5,259 bases of DNA from Pseudorhodobacter sp. (lineage in GTDB: Bacteria > Pseudomonadota > Alphaproteobacteria > Rhodobacterales > Rhodobacteraceae). The position numbers and the translations under genes are program-made. Under the pieces are notes generated by a model. That model was not told where the DNA came from. It worked only from the letters and a program-made list of their open reading frames with translations, and searched no databases. This document shows, in pieces, positions 1-5,259 of the stretch. Numbering within the stretch: the stretch's first letter is position 1; every line of letters begins with the position of its first letter. The DNA lies in assembly GCA_024641255.1 (NCBI GenBank), contig JAHEDL010000091.1, positions 1 to 5,259 of the forward strand. Reading direction: 5' to 3'.

Positions 1-130
1 GGCCACCTGCGTGCAGCACGAAATCGACCATTTGGACGGCAAGCTGTTCATCGACTATCTTGGCCCGCTGAAGCGGCAGATGATCACCCGCAAGATGGAA
101 AAGCTGAAGCGTGAACGGGCGCGCAGCTGA
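1..130 (+). CDS. def: Peptide deformylase, 3' end only (first of three tandem copies)
   Basis: Peptide deformylase removes the N-formyl group from the initiator methionine of nascent proteins at the ribosome. Only the last 42 residues are in the window; the reading frame starts at base 2 and ends with TGA at 128-130. The visible part carries the third family motif intact, QHEIDHLDG, with the two metal-binding histidines and the catalytic glutamate of HEXXH. A basic, lysine/arginine-rich C-terminal helix follows ([17 protein letters not shown]), as is typical of type I enzymes. Motifs 1 and 2 lie upstream and cannot be checked. The TGA overlaps the ATG of the next deformylase gene by one base (TGATG), which suggests translational coupling. 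Of the three copies here this one looks most like the standard housekeeping enzyme, but that is judged from the tail alone. Confidence 0.93.
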   Translation, partial: ATCVQHEIDHLDGKLFIDYLGPLKRQMITRKMEKLKRERARS

Positions 131-612
131 TGGCGGTGCTGCCGATTCTGCGTTGGCCGGATAAGCGGTTAACGACTGTTTGTTCGGCAATCGTTGCGGA
201 CGTGGCGGCTTTGGCAGCGGATATGTTGGACACCATGTATGCCGCCCAAGGCCGTGGCCTTGCGGCGCCGCAAATTGGCAGTCTGACGCGGCTGTTTGTA
301 ATGGACGCGACATGGAAATCTGGCACGCCTGCGCCGCAGGTGTTTGCTAACCCGGAAATCCTGTGGCGGTCGGATGAAACCGCGGTTGGGCCCGAAGGCT
401 GCCTGTCTTTGCCAGAGATTACGCTGGATATTTCGCGGGCAACATCGGTGAAGCTGCGCTGGCAAGATGTGCAGATGGCGTTTCATGAACAAACGTTCAC
501 AGGCTTTGCCGCGATTTGCATTCAGCATGAATACGATCATTTGAACGGTGTGTTGACGTTGGATCACCTTGATCCGGCCGCGCGTACCACTGCCGAAAAG
601 GCCCTGCTATGA
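130..612 (+). CDS. def: Peptide deformylase, second copy, active-site motifs intact
   Basis: A 160-residue protein, near the lower end of the usual deformylase length (about 165-180). All three motifs are present: GLAAPQIG at residues 43-50, EGCLSLP at 89-95 with metal-ligand Cys91, and HEYDH at 133-137 with His133 and His137 as ligands and Glu134 as catalytic acid. It should therefore be a working metal-dependent deformylase acting on formyl-methionyl nascent chains in the cytoplasm. The C-terminus is short and lacks the long basic helix seen in the upstream copy, so ribosome docking or substrate range may differ (inference). The ATG overlaps the upstream stop by one base and no strong ribosome binding site precedes it, as expected for coupled translation. 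The 3' end overlaps the next start by four bases (ATGA). Sequence divergence from the other two copies is large, which suggests an old paralogue. Confidence 0.93.
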   Translation: MAVLPILRWPDKRLTTVCSAIVADVAALAADMLDTMYAAQGRGLAAPQIGSLTRLFVMDATWKSGTPAPQVFANPEILWRSDETAVGPEGCLSLPEITLDISRATSVKLRWQDVQMAFHEQTFTGFAAICIQHEYDHLNGVLTLDHLDPAARTTAEKALL

Positions 613-1112
613 CTGTGCGTCTTTGCCTGCCCTACCCGCATCCGTGCCTTAAAACGCCGGCTGCATCGGTTGATGCCATTACGGATGAGGTCCGGTCGAT
701 CTGGGCCGATATGGTTGACACGATGGACGCGATGCCGGGCTATGGCCTTGCGGCGGTGCAGATCGGCGTGCCGCTGCGGTTGGCCGTGGTGGATTGTTCC
801 GACGAACGCGGGCAGGCGATTTTGATGGCCAACCCCGAAGTTCTGCATGCCTCGGGGCAGTTTCGCGAACACGAAGAAGCGTCACCAAACCTGCCGGGGG
901 TTTCGGCGGTGGTGCGGCGGCCGCGCGCGGTCACCGTGCGGTTTATGAATGCCGCTGGCGCGACTGAAGAGCGCGATTTTGTGAACCTGTGGGCGACCTC
1001 TGTTCAGCATCAGATCGACCATCTGGCGGGCAAGATGTATTTTGACAACCTGTCGGCGTTGAAGCGGAAAATGCTGCTGTCGAAGGCCGAAAAACTGCGG
1101 AAGCGGCAATGA
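609..1112 (+). CDS. Peptide deformylase-like protein, third copy, active site degenerate
   Basis: A 167-residue protein of full deformylase length, clearly in the family but with altered catalytic motifs. Motif 1 reads GLAAVQIG (residues 46-53), with Val50 in place of the usual Pro. At motif 2 the usual EGCLSxP is EASPNLP (90-96), so the metal-ligand Cys is Ser92 and the following Leu-Ser is Pro-Asn. Motif 3 is HQIDH (134-138): both histidines remain, but the catalytic Glu is Gln135. In known deformylases this Cys and this Glu are needed for activity, so the protein is probably inactive or has another role (inference). The frame is intact with no stops, and the SD-like GAAAAGG at 595-601 sits 7 bases before the ATG. 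It overlaps the second deformylase and fmt by four bases each. Its tail closely resembles that of the first deformylase. Automated annotation will probably call it peptide deformylase. Confidence 0.9.
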   Translation: MTVRLCLPYPHPCLKTPAASVDAITDEVRSIWADMVDTMDAMPGYGLAAVQIGVPLRLAVVDCSDERGQAILMANPEVLHASGQFREHEEASPNLPGVSAVVRRPRAVTVRFMNAAGATEERDFVNLWATSVQHQIDHLAGKMYFDNLSALKRKMLLSKAEKLRKRQ

Positions 1113-2002
1113 AAATCATCTTCATGGGTACGCCGGATTTCTCGGTTCCGGTGCTGGACGCTTTGGTGCAACACCATGAAGTTCTTGCAGTATATTGCCA
1201 ACCACCCCGCCCGGCTGGCCGTGGTAAGGCAAGCCGGCCCAGCCCTGTGCAGGCGCGCGCCGAAGCCTTGGGGCTGCCGGTGCGCCACCCGATTTCGCTG
1301 CGCAGCATTGACGCGCAGCAAGAGTTTGCAGCGCTTGGCGCCGACATTGCGGTGGTTGTCGCCTATGGTCTGATTTTGCCGCAGGCTGTGCTGGATGCGC
1401 CACGGCTTGGCTGCCTGAATATCCACGCCTCGCTGCTGCCAAGATGGCGCGGCGCGGCGCCGATTCATCGGGCTATTATGGCGGGCGATGCCGAAACCGG
1501 CGTCTGCATCATGCAGATGGAGGCTGGGCTTGATACCGGGCCGGTTTTGCTGCGCGAGGCGACCAGGATTGGCGTTGAAGAAACTACGGCCGAACTGCAT
1601 GATCGGCTTTCGGCGATGGGGGCCGCGTTGGTCTGCGCTGCGCTGGATCGTTTGCCGCTGCCTGCGGTGGCGCAAGACAGCCTTGGCGTGACCTATGCCG
1701 CCAAGATCGACAAGGCCGAAGCGCGGGTTGATTGGACCAAACCGGCGGCAGAGGTTGATCGGTTGATCCGTGGGCTTTCGCCGTTTCCCGGTGCTTGGTG
1801 TGATGTGAATGGTGAACGGGTGAAGCTGCTGCGCTCGCGCCTTGCCGAAGGTGCGGGTGCGCCCGGTCGCGTGCTGCGTGGCTTTGTTGTTGCCTGCGGG
1901 GATGGGGCGGTCGAAATCACCCTTGCGCAGCGTGAAGGCAAGCGGCCGATGCAGCCGAATGAGATTTTGAACGGCCTGAAATTGCCGGAGATTCTGCCCT
2001 AA
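1109..2002 (+). CDS. fmt: Methionyl-tRNA formyltransferase
   Basis: This cytoplasmic enzyme transfers a formyl group from 10-formyltetrahydrofolate to the amino group of Met on initiator tRNA, the step that the neighbouring deformylases later reverse on protein. The 297-residue product begins [19 protein letters not shown], the typical Fmt Rossmann-type start, followed by the RPAGRGK loop at about residues 34-40 that corresponds to the tRNA-contacting insertion. The catalytic triad is visible as Asn104 and His106 in [16 protein letters not shown] and Asp142 in GLDTGPVL, matching Asn106/His108/Asp144 of the E. coli enzyme. The C-terminal OB-like domain starts near residue 203 ([12 protein letters not shown], then the [10 protein letters not shown] motif). 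Length is slightly below E. coli Fmt (315). The ATG overlaps the upstream stop (ATGA) with GGAAG 5 bases before it. It is the last gene of the operon. Confidence 0.97.
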   Translation: MKIIFMGTPDFSVPVLDALVQHHEVLAVYCQPPRPAGRGKASRPSPVQARAEALGLPVRHPISLRSIDAQQEFAALGADIAVVVAYGLILPQAVLDAPRLGCLNIHASLLPRWRGAAPIHRAIMAGDAETGVCIMQMEAGLDTGPVLLREATRIGVEETTAELHDRLSAMGAALVCAALDRLPLPAVAQDSLGVTYAAKIDKAEARVDWTKPAAEVDRLIRGLSPFPGAWCDVNGERVKLLRSRLAEGAGAPGRVLRGFVVACGDGAVEITLAQREGKRPMQPNEILNGLKLPEILP

Positions 2003-2115
2003 GGCCAAGCGTTTTTCAGGGGTGCGACAGGCTTTGAAAACCGTGCCGTTCTAAAGGTGAATTAAAGTTCGCATCTTTGGTCCGTCGCAATTTCTTTGTG
2101 ATCAAACATGCGGCC

Positions 2116-2145
2116 CTTCATTTCCGCGGCCCCCGTGCCCATATA
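2116..2145 (+). promoter_or_regulatory. Possible heat-shock-type (RpoH-like) promoter for the small membrane protein gene
   Basis: CTTCATT at 2116-2122 and GCCCATATA at 2137-2145 are separated by 14 bases. They resemble the RpoH layout CTTGAAA / CCCCATnTA, the -10 side better than the -35 side. The same bases also contain TATAGA (2142-2147), which could be an ordinary sigma-70 -10 box, but no good -35 box lies 16-18 bases upstream. A stress-linked sigma factor would fit a GlsB/YeaQ-family gene, but this is inference from a weak match. Confidence 0.3.
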
Positions 2146-2158
2146 GAGAGCATCCGCG

Positions 2159-2165
2159 AAGGAGG
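2159..2165 (+). promoter_or_regulatory. Strong ribosome binding site
   Basis: AAGGAGG is a near-complete anti-16S match placed 5 bases before the ATG at 2171. It is the best Shine-Dalgarno sequence in the window and fixes the start of the small membrane protein. Confidence 0.85.
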
Positions 2166-2170
2166 CACGC

Positions 2171-2416
2171 ATGGGGTTGGTGTTATTGTTGATCGTCGGC
2201 ACTGCGGCGGGATTTCTGGCGACGCGCGCGATGCGGGTGAACGCGGATGGCCCCAACACGGTCGTGATCGGGGTTGCAGGTGCGCTAGTTGGTGGGTTTT
2301 TGCTGCGCGCACTTGTTATGGTGACCGGATGGATGGCGGGCTTTGTAGGTGGCATCCTTGGCGCTATCATTTTGATATGGCTTTATAAAACCTATATCGA
2401 AAACGCATCACGTTAA
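2171..2416 (+). CDS. GlsB/YeaQ/YmgE family small membrane protein (transglycosylase-associated)
   Basis: An 81-residue, very hydrophobic, glycine-rich protein. Three short membrane segments can be seen at about residues 2-19, 31-50 and 54-73, separated by a basic/polar turn (TRAMRVNADGPN) and a short second loop. The glycine pattern (GTAAGFLA near the start, GVAGALVGGFLL in the middle, GFVGGILGAIILIWLY at the end) matches the Transgly_assoc family (PF04226), whose E. coli members YeaQ and YmgE are inner-membrane proteins linked to stress responses. Their exact molecular role is not established, and the 'transglycosylase-associated' name should not be read as enzymatic function. The start is secured by AAGGAGG. 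The gene is probably monocistronic. Its last 9 bases overlap the 3' end of the convergent TetR-type gene. Confidence 0.88.
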   Translation: MGLVLLLIVGTAAGFLATRAMRVNADGPNTVVIGVAGALVGGFLLRALVMVTGWMAGFVGGILGAIILIWLYKTYIENASR

Positions 2417-2914
2417 TCGTTTTAACGCCTCGCCCAGCCGAAAGCCCTTGCCGCCGGCCGCATCCCACAGCAGCCGACCTTGCCAGGTTGCAAACAGAAC
2501 GGCAGCGGATTCCTGGGCCTTCGCGCCATCACCCAGTCGGGCCGCAAGCGCCTTTTCTACCAAGTGGCGCCACGCTTTTGCGCGCGCCGCCAAGGTTTCG
2601 TCGGGCAAACTGGCGGTCAGAACCGTGGGAATGTCGATCGGGCCAGACAGGGCCTTCAGCAGTCCTTGCGCGCCCTTGCCGTTGGTTTGCATGTTGCTGG
2701 CGGTTTGGGCCGATGCGTCGAGCCGATCCCACGCAGAGCGCAGTGCCATCGCGATCATCGCGGGGCAACTGCCGTAACGCTGGACCAACGTCGGCGGCGC
2801 AAGGCCGGTGGCGGCCGAGACGGCGGCAAAAGTTACCGACTTTTCGCCAGTTTTCAGCAGATCCAACACCCGATCCAGAACAGCCTCATCCGAGATCAGT
2901 TTGCCGCGCGCCAT
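2408..2914 (-). CDS. TetR-family transcriptional regulator (short)
   Basis: A 168-residue protein, mostly helical and shorter than the usual TetR length of about 190-220. The N-terminal 60 residues show the TetR DNA-binding layout: a first helix (SDEAVLDRVLDLL), then a helix-turn-helix at about 28-48 (VTFAAVSAATGLAPPTLVQRYG) matching the 'aVAexaGvxxgtlYxyF' pattern, with Gln45-Arg46-Tyr47 where Tyr-x-x-Phe is more usual. The remainder is an alanine-rich C-terminal domain that would bind a ligand and dimerise; its ligand cannot be inferred. The ATG at 2914 has GGAA 7 bases upstream. The start lies 48 bases after the stop of the glycosyltransferase-like gene on the same strand, so the two may be co-transcribed, although TATATT (2931-2936 on this strand) could be a -10 box of its own, without an evident -35. 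Target genes are unknown. Confidence 0.8.
   Translation of the reverse strand: MARGKLISDEAVLDRVLDLLKTGEKSVTFAAVSAATGLAPPTLVQRYGSCPAMIAMALRSAWDRLDASAQTASNMQTNGKGAQGLLKALSGPIDIPTVLTASLPDETLAARAKAWRHLVEKALAARLGDGAKAQESAAVLFATWQGRLLWDAAGGKGFRLGEALKRLT
2411..2427. repeat. Short inverted repeat at the convergent gene ends
   Basis: CGTTAA (2411-2416) and TTAACG (2422-2427) form a perfect 6-base inverted repeat with a 5-base loop, covering the membrane-protein stop codon and lying inside the last codons of the opposing TetR gene. It could act as a weak bidirectional transcription stop, but the stem is AT-rich and no T-tract follows, so terminator function is doubtful. Confidence 0.35.
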
Positions 2915-2962
2915 GCCTTCATTCCGAACAAATATAAGGGTTAAGAAACGGTTGCCGAGCTT

Positions 2963-3862
2963 TTATTCGTCATCACCTTCAAGATCGTCATCGGATTGCG
3001 AAATTTTGTCAATTCGCTTTACCCCCGCATGCCGTTTCAGCATCTTGCGCGCCAGCGGCGTCAGGCCGGTTTCCTTGAGAACCTTCATGATGCGGTAATG
3101 CACAGTGAAGATTTCGCGATCTTCTGGCAAAGCGCTGCCCCGAAGTTTGCCGCCAAGGATAAAGTGTTGTTCTTCTGGAAGAATATTCCACTGCAAGCCA
3201 GACTTCTGGATCGCAAGCGGTAGGCTGATTTGGTCAAGATAGGGCCGCTTTGATGGAACCTCGGGGTGGGCATCAAGGGTTTGGGCGACTTGCATCCAAA
3301 CCTCTGGGAAGCTTTGTCCATCGGGGGTGCGATACTGTTCTGGGAAGGTGAACAAACCCGAACTAAAATACGGAATTCGCCCACGATCGCCTTTTTGCCG
3401 CATCAGTTTGATCCGGTCGTCAGGGATTTCCATGCCGCAAATATCGTAAATCAACTGCCAGGAATCGCTATTGCCCCAGATCATTGAAGCCGCAGGCGTT
3501 AGTGATACGCAGCCTTCCTTGATGATGTTTTCGACCAGATTTGGGCGCAGACACAGGATATCACTGTCAAAAAACGCCGAAAATTCGGTATCGCGTGGCT
3601 CTAGCGTGGCAAGAATTTTGTTGCCGTGCGGGTAGGGCGGATCGAAACGGCCTGCAACTTTGAAACTGCGCAACTCACAGCTCATTTTCGCCAGCACCGC
3701 TTTTACATCCGGCGATACGTCGTTCAATTTAACGTCGGGGCAATAGCCGATCAAAGCGACCTGATCGCCAAATTGCTGGCGCAGCGACGCGGCAAGAAAG
3801 CAAGCCATGACTTCGTACTCGGGCGGTTCAACAATAAAAAACACAGTCAGTTTCGGGGGCAT
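2963..3862 (-). CDS. Glycosyltransferase-like protein with DSD motif (GT-A-type nucleotide-sugar transferase fold)
   Basis: A 299-residue soluble protein with no signal peptide or membrane segment. The N-terminus (PPKLTVFFIVEPPEYEVMACFLAASLR) looks like the first beta strand and helix of a GT-A nucleotide-sugar transferase. Asp99-Ser-Asp101 in FFDSDILCL fits the metal/nucleotide-binding DxD motif. Other family-like marks are NK (81-82), the FSSGLF segment (166-171), YLDQISLPLA (208-217) and HY (255-256), an order that recalls GT8-type enzymes. The C-terminus is unusual, with a basic stretch (ARKMLKRHAGVKR) followed by an acidic tail (SDDDLEGDDE). A TTG at 3889 would add nine residues, but it lies directly beside the predicted -10 box and outside the likely transcript, so the ATG at 3862 (AAGAGC upstream) is preferred. 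Donor and acceptor are unknown. The TetR gene follows 48 bases downstream. Confidence 0.72.
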   Translation of the reverse strand: MPPKLTVFFIVEPPEYEVMACFLAASLRQQFGDQVALIGYCPDVKLNDVSPDVKAVLAKMSCELRSFKVAGRFDPPYPHGNKILATLEPRDTEFSAFFDSDILCLRPNLVENIIKEGCVSLTPAASMIWGNSDSWQLIYDICGMEIPDDRIKLMRQKGDRGRIPYFSSGLFTFPEQYRTPDGQSFPEVWMQVAQTLDAHPEVPSKRPYLDQISLPLAIQKSGLQWNILPEEQHFILGGKLRGSALPEDREIFTVHYRIMKVLKETGLTPLARKMLKRHAGVKRIDKISQSDDDLEGDDE

Positions 3863-3889
3863 TGCTCTGCTCTTGTGGCGCTTTGGCAA

Positions 3890-3918
3890 ACTATGCCGGG
3901 CCGTTGTGGCGATGTCAC
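3890..3918 (-). promoter_or_regulatory. Sigma-70-type promoter for the leftward glycosyltransferase-like gene
   Basis: Read on the - strand, GTGACA (3918-3913) differs from the -35 consensus TTGACA at one base. After a 17-base spacer comes CATAGT (3895-3890), matching TATAAT at four of six. Transcription would begin near 3883, giving a leader of about 20 bases before the ATG at 3862. This placement argues against the TTG at 3889 as the start codon. Confidence 0.5.
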
Positions 3919-3959
3919 CCGTTTAGCCCGCTCATGCTTAAAGGTTGCGGCTCTTGTGT

Positions 3960-3982
3960 TGCCAAAATGGAAACAGTTGGCA
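3960..3982. repeat. Inverted repeat TGCCAA-N11-TTGGCA
   Basis: Perfect 6-base arms at 3960-3965 and 3977-3982 with an 11-base spacer, between the two divergent promoter-like elements. The dyad layout is compatible with a binding site for a dimeric regulator, but nothing ties it to a particular protein. Confidence 0.3.
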
Positions 3983-4018
3983 GCCAAGCCACACTTCGCA
4001 CCTGTTTTGTTCGCGGGC

Positions 4019-4048
4019 TTGCTGGTCGTTTCCGCTCGGGCCTATGAT
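4019..4048 (+). promoter_or_regulatory. Sigma-70-type promoter for the rightward glycosyltransferase gene
   Basis: TATGAT (4043-4048) matches the -10 consensus at five of six positions, and TTGCTG (4019-4024) supplies a partial -35 box with an 18-base spacer. The start of transcription would be near 4055, about 55 bases before the GTG at 4110. Confidence 0.4.
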
Positions 4049-4109
4049 GGGGTGCCAGATTGCGGCGATTGGCAGGCGGTGTGGCAAGTAAACTGTGACA
4101 GGGTGTGGT

Positions 4110-5259
4110 GTGAGCGCGAAAAAGGGCAAGCAGGCGGAGGCCGTCGTGCGGGTTGAGGGGCGGCCTTTCGGCGCGTCTGACCTGTGGGGCAGCGTCGATT
4201 TTGCCTTGAAACGCCACCCAAGCCCGCATGGTCAGGTGACCGCCGTTTCGATGATGAAGGACGAAGGTGCCTATGTCATCGAATGGGTCGCGCATCATTT
4301 GGCGATCGGGTTTTCCGATCTGGTTGTCTATACGAACGATTGTTCGGATGGCACCGATGACATGTTGATCCGCTTGGAAGAGCTGGGCCTGTGCCACCAC
4401 CGTCGCAACGTCATTGCCGAAGGAATCCGGCCGCAACCGTCTGCGCTTGGTTATGCGCAGGACGAGCCTGTGGTGCAGAATTCAGACTGGGTGATGGTGT
4501 TTGATGCCGACGAATTCCTGTCGATCAAATATGGTGACGGCACGCTGGATGACCTGATTGCGGCTGCCGTGGCGCAGGGCGCCAATGGTATCGTTGTGAC
4601 CTGGCGGATCTTTGGCTCTGGTGGTGTGGTGGATTGGTCGCGCGCACCAGTGTCGGAGCAATATCTATGGGCGGCACCGCAAACCTGGAACAAGGGATGG
4701 GGTGTGAAGACCCTGTTCAAGTTTAGCGCCGACAAGTGGAAGCTTGGCATTCATCGCCCGAAAATGAAGGCGAAATGGGTTGAAACCGAGTTTCCTGATC
4801 AGGTGAAATGGCTGAACGGTTCTGGCCGCGAGATGGAGGATTACTTTAAATTTCGCGGTTGGCGGTCGATCACGCGGACGGTTGGCTATGACTGGGTGCA
4901 GCTGAATCACTATGCGGTTAAGTCGGTTGACAGCTATGCCATTCGCAAGATGCGCGGCAATGTGAACAATAAGGCGGATAAGTATAATTCCGACTATTGG
5001 TCGCTGCAGGATCGCAACGAAGTGCGCGACGAAACCATGCTGCGCTATAGCGAAAAGCGGAACCAGATCATCGCGCAGTTGTTGCAAGACCCGGTGTTGC
5101 ACAGCCTGCATCACGCGGCGCTGGCGCGTGCCGAGGCCCGGTTGCAAGAGTTGCGGCAGACCGAAGCCTATCATCAACTGGTTGCCGATTTGGCGAAGGC
5201 GTCGGCCGTGCCAATCTCGCAAATCGTGGCGAAGCCGCCGCAAGCGCGCGACAAGGAAA
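4110..5259 (+). CDS. Glycosyltransferase family 2 protein (PF13704-like), 3' end beyond window
   Basis: 383 residues are visible with no stop before the window edge. The N-terminal domain has the pattern of Glyco_tranf_2_4-type enzymes: VTAVSMMKDEGAYVIEWVAHHLAIGFSDLVVYTNDCSDGTDD in segments over residues 43-84. A DxD motif follows in VMVFDADEF (Asp132, Asp134), for metal and nucleotide-sugar binding. Farther on come WGVKTLFKF (197-205) and QLNHYAVKS (264-272), with a conserved-looking histidine. A helical, charged stretch occupies about 335-365. No signal peptide or membrane segment is seen, so it probably acts in the cytoplasm, perhaps on a surface polysaccharide or lipid-linked precursor (inference). 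The start is taken as GTG 4110, with AGGG six bases upstream. GTG 4095 is also possible; ATG 4251 would remove the first strand of the fold. The gene is divergent from the other glycosyltransferase-like gene. Confidence 0.85.
   Translation, partial: MSAKKGKQAEAVVRVEGRPFGASDLWGSVDFALKRHPSPHGQVTAVSMMKDEGAYVIEWVAHHLAIGFSDLVVYTNDCSDGTDDMLIRLEELGLCHHRRNVIAEGIRPQPSALGYAQDEPVVQNSDWVMVFDADEFLSIKYGDGTLDDLIAAAVAQGANGIVVTWRIFGSGGVVDWSRAPVSEQYLWAAPQTWNKGWGVKTLFKFSADKWKLGIHRPKMKAKWVETEFPDQVKWLNGSGREMEDYFKFRGWRSITRTVGYDWVQLNHYAVKSVDSYAIRKMRGNVNNKADKYNSDYWSLQDRNEVRDETMLRYSEKRNQIIAQLLQDPVLHSLHHAALARAEARLQELRQTEAYHQLVADLAKASAVPISQIVAKPPQARDKE

Larger units (their letters stand above)
2003..2170 (+). other. 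Intergenic spacer between fmt and the small membrane protein gene
   Basis: A 168-base non-coding stretch. I see no convincing rho-independent terminator for the fmt operon: an imperfect GTTTTTCA / TTTGAAAAC pairing (2011-2041) has a bulge, a long loop and no T-run after it. The right half carries the promoter-like element and ribosome binding site described separately. Confidence 0.6.
3863..4109. other. Divergent intergenic region between two glycosyltransferase-like genes
   Basis: About 247 bases with no credible gene; the open frames crossing it have no family character. It holds a promoter-like element for each flanking gene and several copies of the hexamer TTGGCA: + strand at 3883-3888, 3977-3982 and 4069-4074, and its complement TGCCAA at 3960-3965. 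The pair at 3960/3977 forms an inverted repeat. Confidence 0.6.

Noticed and set aside
609..1112. Third deformylase-like gene considered as a pseudogene
   Set aside because: The frame is uninterrupted and full length, has SD-like bases before it and keeps precise ATGA overlaps on both sides, so it is reported as a coding gene with a degenerate active site.
1010..2008. 332-residue open frame on the - strand opposite fmt
   Set aside because: It lies antisense to a clearly recognised fmt and def end, has a composition typical of shadow frames in GC-rich DNA (rich in Arg, Gln, His, Asn), and shows no family motif.
2011..2041. Possible terminator hairpin after fmt
   Set aside because: The stem is imperfect with a bulge, the loop is about 15 bases, there is little GC in the stem, and no T-run follows.
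2077..2388. 103-residue + strand open frame overlapping the small membrane protein gene
   Set aside because: It is out of frame with the recognised GlsB/YeaQ-family protein, which has a strong ribosome binding site and clear membrane segments.
2480..2944. Overlapping + strand open frames of 149-154 residues across the TetR gene
   Set aside because: The sequences are Arg/Gln-rich without structure, while the opposite strand encodes a coherent TetR-like protein with a helix-turn-helix.
3626..4156. 176-residue + strand open frame ending within the rightward glycosyltransferase gene
   Set aside because: It is antisense to the DSD-motif protein in its first half, and its 3' end overlaps the true gene out of frame.
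3915..4436. 173-residue - strand open frame across the intergenic region and the start of the rightward glycosyltransferase
   Set aside because: Half of it is antisense to a well-supported glycosyltransferase, and the intergenic part has no recognisable domain or good ribosome binding site.

Overview
The window looks like chromosomal DNA from an alphaproteobacterium, most likely of the Rhodobacteraceae/Paracoccaceae. The reasons are its GC-rich composition, ATGA-overlapping genes, the protein styles, and a run of several peptide deformylase genes in front of fmt, an arrangement I associate with that group. The assignment rests on gene order and protein recognition, not on a database search.

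Region 1 (1-2002, + strand) is one tightly packed operon for the N-formyl cycle of bacterial translation. It holds the 3' end of one peptide deformylase gene, a second complete deformylase with all three family motifs intact, a third deformylase-like gene whose metal ligand and catalytic acid are both substituted, and fmt (methionyl-tRNA formyltransferase). All four genes overlap by 1-4 bases (TGATG, ATGA, ATGA), so translation is probably coupled. Fmt adds the formyl group to initiator Met-tRNA and the deformylases remove it from nascent proteins. The degenerate third deformylase is the most interesting item here.

Region 2 (2003-2416) is a 168-base spacer followed by a small three-segment membrane protein of the GlsB/YeaQ/YmgE (transglycosylase-associated) family. 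It has a strong ribosome binding site and a possible heat-shock-type promoter.

Region 3 (2408-3862, - strand) holds a short TetR-type regulator, whose 3' end overlaps that of the membrane-protein gene, and upstream of it a glycosyltransferase-like protein with a DSD motif.

Region 4 (3863-5259) starts with a 247-base divergent intergenic region containing recognisable promoter-like elements for both flanking genes. A family-2-type glycosyltransferase (PF13704-like) then begins at a GTG codon and runs off the right edge. The two divergent glycosyltransferase-like genes suggest a small surface-polysaccharide or glycoconjugate locus, but substrates cannot be told from the sequence. I see no mobile element, CRISPR array, tRNA or rRNA, and no strong evidence of an undescribed multi-gene system.
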